The notes beneath the pieces were generated by a model, which saw nothing but the letters and a program-made list of their open reading frames with translations, made no database searches and was not told the DNA's origin. Positions 61,607-64,000 of a stretch of DNA of 64,000 nt are shown piece by piece. Numbering within the stretch: position 1 is the first letter of the stretch; each line of letters begins with the position of its first letter. The position numbers and the translations under genes were made by a program. Source of the DNA: Streptomyces sp. P3 (GTDB lineage: Bacteria > Actinomycetota > Actinomycetes > Streptomycetales > Streptomycetaceae); assembly GCA_016893485.2 (NCBI GenBank), contig JAFEKX020000001.1, positions 3,906,001 through 3,970,000 of the forward strand, in the 5' to 3' direction.

Positions 61607-62167
61607 CTACTCGCCGCGCTGCTTGCGCTTCGCCGCCGCGATCGCGCGGTCCGACTCCCGGCGGTCCTGCTTCTCGCGCAGGGTCTGCCGCTTGTCGTAC
61701 TCCTTCTTGCCCCGGGCGAGGGCGATCTCGGCCTTCGCCCGGCCGTTGCTGAAGTACAGGGCCAGGGGCACGATCGTGTGACCCGTCTCCTGGGTCTTCG
61801 CCTCCAGCTTGTCGATCTCCTCGCGGTGCAGGAGCAGCTTGCGCTTGCGGCGCACCGAGTGGTTGGTCCAGGTGCCCTGGTGGTACTCGGGGATGTGGGC
61901 GTTGTGCAGCCACGCCTCGCCCCCGTCGATCTGGACGAAGCCGTCGGTCAGCGAGGTCCGGCCCTCACGCAGCGACTTGACCTCGGTGCCGGAGAGGACG
62001 AGCCCGGCCTCGTAGGTGTCGATGATCGCGTAGTCGTGCCGGGCCTTCTTGTTCTGGGCGACGATCTTGCGCTTGCCGCCCTTCTCGCCGTCCCTGGCCT
62101 TGCCGCCGGCGGCCCCGCCGCCCTGCTTGGGCTGGGACTCCTTGGGTACGTACATTCCCTTGCTCAT
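61607..62167 (-). CDS. smpB: SsrA-binding protein
   Basis: Binds tmRNA and mimics the anticodon arm. Intact, about 186 residues. OB-fold core: IVAQNKKARHDYAIIDTYEA, GLVLSGTEVKSLREGRTSLT, AHIPEYHQGTWTNHSVRRKR. The C-terminal tail (GKKEYDKRQTLREKQDRRES) reaches the ribosomal A site. A 25-residue Gly/Lys-rich N-terminal stretch (QPKQGGGAAGGKARDGEKGG) is usual in Streptomyces. Start ATG at 62167 (MSKGMYVPKES); next to ssrA. Confidence 0.96.
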   Translation of the reverse strand: MSKGMYVPKESQPKQGGGAAGGKARDGEKGGKRKIVAQNKKARHDYAIIDTYEAGLVLSGTEVKSLREGRTSLTDGFVQIDGGEAWLHNAHIPEYHQGTWTNHSVRRKRKLLLHREEIDKLEAKTQETGHTIVPLALYFSNGRAKAEIALARGKKEYDKRQTLREKQDRRESDRAIAAAKRKQRGE

Positions 62168-62235
62168 AGTGCTGCCATTTTCGCACTACCAGGGGGTCCG
62201 AGGGAAAGGCGATTACCCAGGGCGCCGAAAGGCGG

Positions 62236-63420
62236 CTAGGAAGCGTCCCCGAGGCCGCTCAACACCGTCTCGGCGCGCTCCACGGCGGCCTGTCCCTGGG
62301 CGGTGACGTCGAGGTCGGGGGTGATGCCCCGGCCGTCGACGGTGTGGCCGGAGGGAGTGCGGTAGTGGCCGACGGTCAGTTCGGCGACGACGCCGTCGGG
62401 AAGCTTGCTCGGCATCTGGACCGAGCCCTTGCCGAAGGTCCTGGAGCCCACGACGACCGCGCGGCCGCGGTCCTGGAGGGCGCCGGTGAGCATCTCGGCC
62501 GCGCTCATCGTGCCGCCGTCGACCAGCGCGACCAGGGGTCTGGTGGTGTCGCCGCCCGCGGTCGCGTGCAGGGCGCGCTGCCTGCCGTCGACGTCGTACG
62601 TGGCGACGAGCCCGCCGTCGAGGAACGCGGAGGCGGTGGTGACGGCCTCGGTGACCAGGCCGCCGGAGTTGCCCCGCAGGTCGAGGATGAACGAGGCGTC
62701 GGCGGGGGCCTGCCGTACGGCGGTGCGGACGAGGTCGCCGACGCCCTTGGTGAACGCGGCGATCTTGATGACGGTGACGGCGCCCGTGAGCCTGCGGACG
62801 CTCACGGAGTCGGTGGAGAGGCGGGCGCGCCGTACGGTCTCGCGCCACGCGTGCGTGCCGCGCTCCAGGCCGAGGGTGACGGCGGTGCCCGCGGCGGCGT
62901 CCTGGGCATCGCCCCGTAGTAAGGAGACGACCTCGGTGACGGGCCTGCCGTCGACGTTCTCGCCGTCGACGCTGCGCAGCCGGTCGCCCTTGCGGACACC
63001 CGCGACGGCGGCGGGCGACCCGGACTGCACACGGGTCACCTCGATCCGGCCGTCCCGCTCACGCCGGGCCCAGAGCCCGACGCCGGTGTACTGGCCGTCG
63101 AGGGCCTCCTCGAACTCCTCGTACTCCCCCTGGGAGTACACGGCGCCCCACCGGTCCCCGCTGCGGCTGACGGCTCGCTCGGCGGCCTCCATGGGCGACT
63201 TGCCGTCCGCCTTGGCCTCGGCGGCGGCCTTCGCGACCTCTTCCGTACGCCCCATCGGCGCCGAACCCGCCGTACCGGAGGCCGATTTCCGGTCGGCCGT
63301 CCCGGGCTCGTCGAACGACCCGGCCGCCGCCCCGGCGACCAGCACACTCGCGAACACCAATGTCAGGGCGGCCCCGCGGCGAATGCGGCGGGGCTGACAG
63401 AACAGGTCACGACCTGACAT
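62236..63420 (-). CDS. C-terminal processing peptidase, S41A (CtpA type)
   Basis: Exported serine protease cleaving near protein C termini. Intact, 394 residues. A signal anchor (ALTLVFASVLVAGAAAGSFD) is followed by a PDZ domain (GVGLWARRERDGRIEVTRVQ; SPAAVAGVRKGDRLRSVDGE) and the tail-protease core (FILDLRGNSGGLVTEAVTTA; catalytic Ser in VDGGTMSAAEML; Lys in SRTFGKGSVQMPSKLPDG). It lies between smpB and ftsX, and that order (ftsE-ftsX-ctpA-smpB) is common in actinobacteria. Confidence 0.93.
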   Translation of the reverse strand: MSGRDLFCQPRRIRRGAALTLVFASVLVAGAAAGSFDEPGTADRKSASGTAGSAPMGRTEEVAKAAAEAKADGKSPMEAAERAVSRSGDRWGAVYSQGEYEEFEEALDGQYTGVGLWARRERDGRIEVTRVQSGSPAAVAGVRKGDRLRSVDGENVDGRPVTEVVSLLRGDAQDAAAGTAVTLGLERGTHAWRETVRRARLSTDSVSVRRLTGAVTVIKIAAFTKGVGDLVRTAVRQAPADASFILDLRGNSGGLVTEAVTTASAFLDGGLVATYDVDGRQRALHATAGGDTTRPLVALVDGGTMSAAEMLTGALQDRGRAVVVGSRTFGKGSVQMPSKLPDGVVAELTVGHYRTPSGHTVDGRGITPDLDVTAQGQAAVERAETVLSGLGDAS

Positions 63421-63487
63421 GGCGGTGAGTCTAGGACAACGGGAAGCGCCGCACGGGCGGTTGCCCGTACGGCCCTCTTGGCATGCG

Positions 63488-64000
63488 TCACACCTTGAGG
63501 TACTTGCGCAGCGCGAAAAACGCTGCCAACGCAGGCATCAGGAGGCTCGTCGCGAGGATCAGCGGAAGCTTCGTCAACACGGCGTCCCAGCCGATGAAGT
63601 TGATCAGATTCAGCTTGTGGGAGAGGTCGAGGCCGTGGTCGATGATGAAGTACCGGGCGACGACCAGGAATCCGCAGGCGACCGTGCCGCCGATGAGGCC
63701 GGCGACCGCGGCCTCCATGATGAACGGGGCCTGGATGTAGAAGCCGGAGGCGCCGACCAGACGCATGATGCCGGTCTCGCGGCGGCGGCTGAACGCCGAG
63801 ACGCGCACGGTGTTGACGATCAGCATCAGGGCGACGACCAGCATGAGGGCCATGACCGCGCGGGCGGCCCAGTTCATGCCGTTCAGGAGGCCGAAGAGGT
63901 TGTCCAGGATGCCCTTCTGGTCCTGCACCGACTGCACCCCGCCACGGCCGTCGAAGGCGGTCGCGATGACCTGGTACTTCTCCGGGTCCTTGAGCTTGAT
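63488..64000 (-). CDS. ftsX: Cell-division protein FtsX (5' part beyond window)
   Basis: Membrane partner of the ATPase FtsE; activates septal peptidoglycan hydrolases. Only the C-terminal 170 residues are present. Membrane segments: VMALMLVVALMLIVNTVRVS, MEAAVAGLIGGTVACGFLVV and PLILATSLLMPALAAFFALR. The FtsX-type linker RRRETGIMRLVGASGFYIQA is intact. Stop at 63488-63490 after ALRKYLKV. The external loop start (IKLKDPEKYQVIATAFDGRG) lies at the window edge. Confidence 0.93.
   Translation of the reverse strand: MKLKDPEKYQVIATAFDGRGGVQSVQDQKGILDNLFGLLNGMNWAARAVMALMLVVALMLIVNTVRVSAFSRRRETGIMRLVGASGFYIQAPFIMEAAVAGLIGGTVACGFLVVARYFIIDHGLDLSHKLNLINFIGWDAVLTKLPLILATSLLMPALAAFFALRKYLKV

Overview
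The window is a high-GC actinobacterial chromosome segment, almost certainly Streptomyces. It carries an SsgA-family sporulation gene, matA/matB, a sigU/anti-sigma pair, nnaR-narK, a Streptomyces-type tmRNA and short intergenic repeats typical of that genus. From memory, the gene order follows the S. coelicolor SCO2924-SCO2968 interval, with an extra sugar operon before ssrA; I could not verify this by search.

Layout. 1-5.4 kb: SsgA-like protein, GlcD-type oxidase, TPR protein, hppD and a divergent Lrp-type regulator. 5.4-9.1 kb: quaternary-amine type ABC importer (permease, CBS-ATPase, permease, binding lipoprotein). 9.1-16.2 kb: HTH regulator with a triple TTGCAA site, S16 protease, IclR regulator, DEIH helicase, Doc-type toxin-antitoxin pair and an MFS exporter. 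16.4 kb: tRNA-Cys. 17-24.6 kb: DinB-like protein, orphan tandem SUKH protein, P-loop kinase and a three-subunit molybdenum hydroxylase. 24.9-29.6 kb: GH20 hexosaminidase with a sugar ABC importer. 29.9-40.5 kb: DUF3039, YqgE, murA, hup, malic enzyme, HelD-like ATPase, anti-sigma/sigma pair, CGNR protein and a DUF1772 membrane protein. 40.6-41.1 kb: a 110-bp higher-order repeat array. 41.1-43.7 kb: nnaR and narK. 44.1-49.1 kb: matA, matB and an acyltransferase in overlapping order. 49.2-51.5 kb: divergent LysR/MFS pair. 51.6-61.1 kb: LacI-controlled operon of sugar importer, GH31 alpha-xylosidase, LacI repressor and secreted GH3 enzyme. 61.1-64 kb: ssrA, smpB, ctpA-like protease and partial ftsX.

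A dominant property of this sequence is frequent single-base loss or gain in short G/C runs. More than half of the genes, including conserved ones such as hppD, narK and the malic enzyme gene, are split between reading frames although both halves are perfectly conserved in type. I read this as uncorrected sequencing error rather than gene decay. I therefore give each such gene its reconstructed full extent and state where the frame breaks.

Functional links. The xylosyl-sugar operon has two perfect LacI palindromes over its promoter and encodes its own repressor, so it looks self-contained. The three mat genes overlap by one to four bases and form a unit for exported amino-sugar polymer synthesis. 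The molybdenum hydroxylase genes overlap as FAD, FeS, Mo subunits. ssrA and smpB, the two parts of trans-translation, lie side by side.
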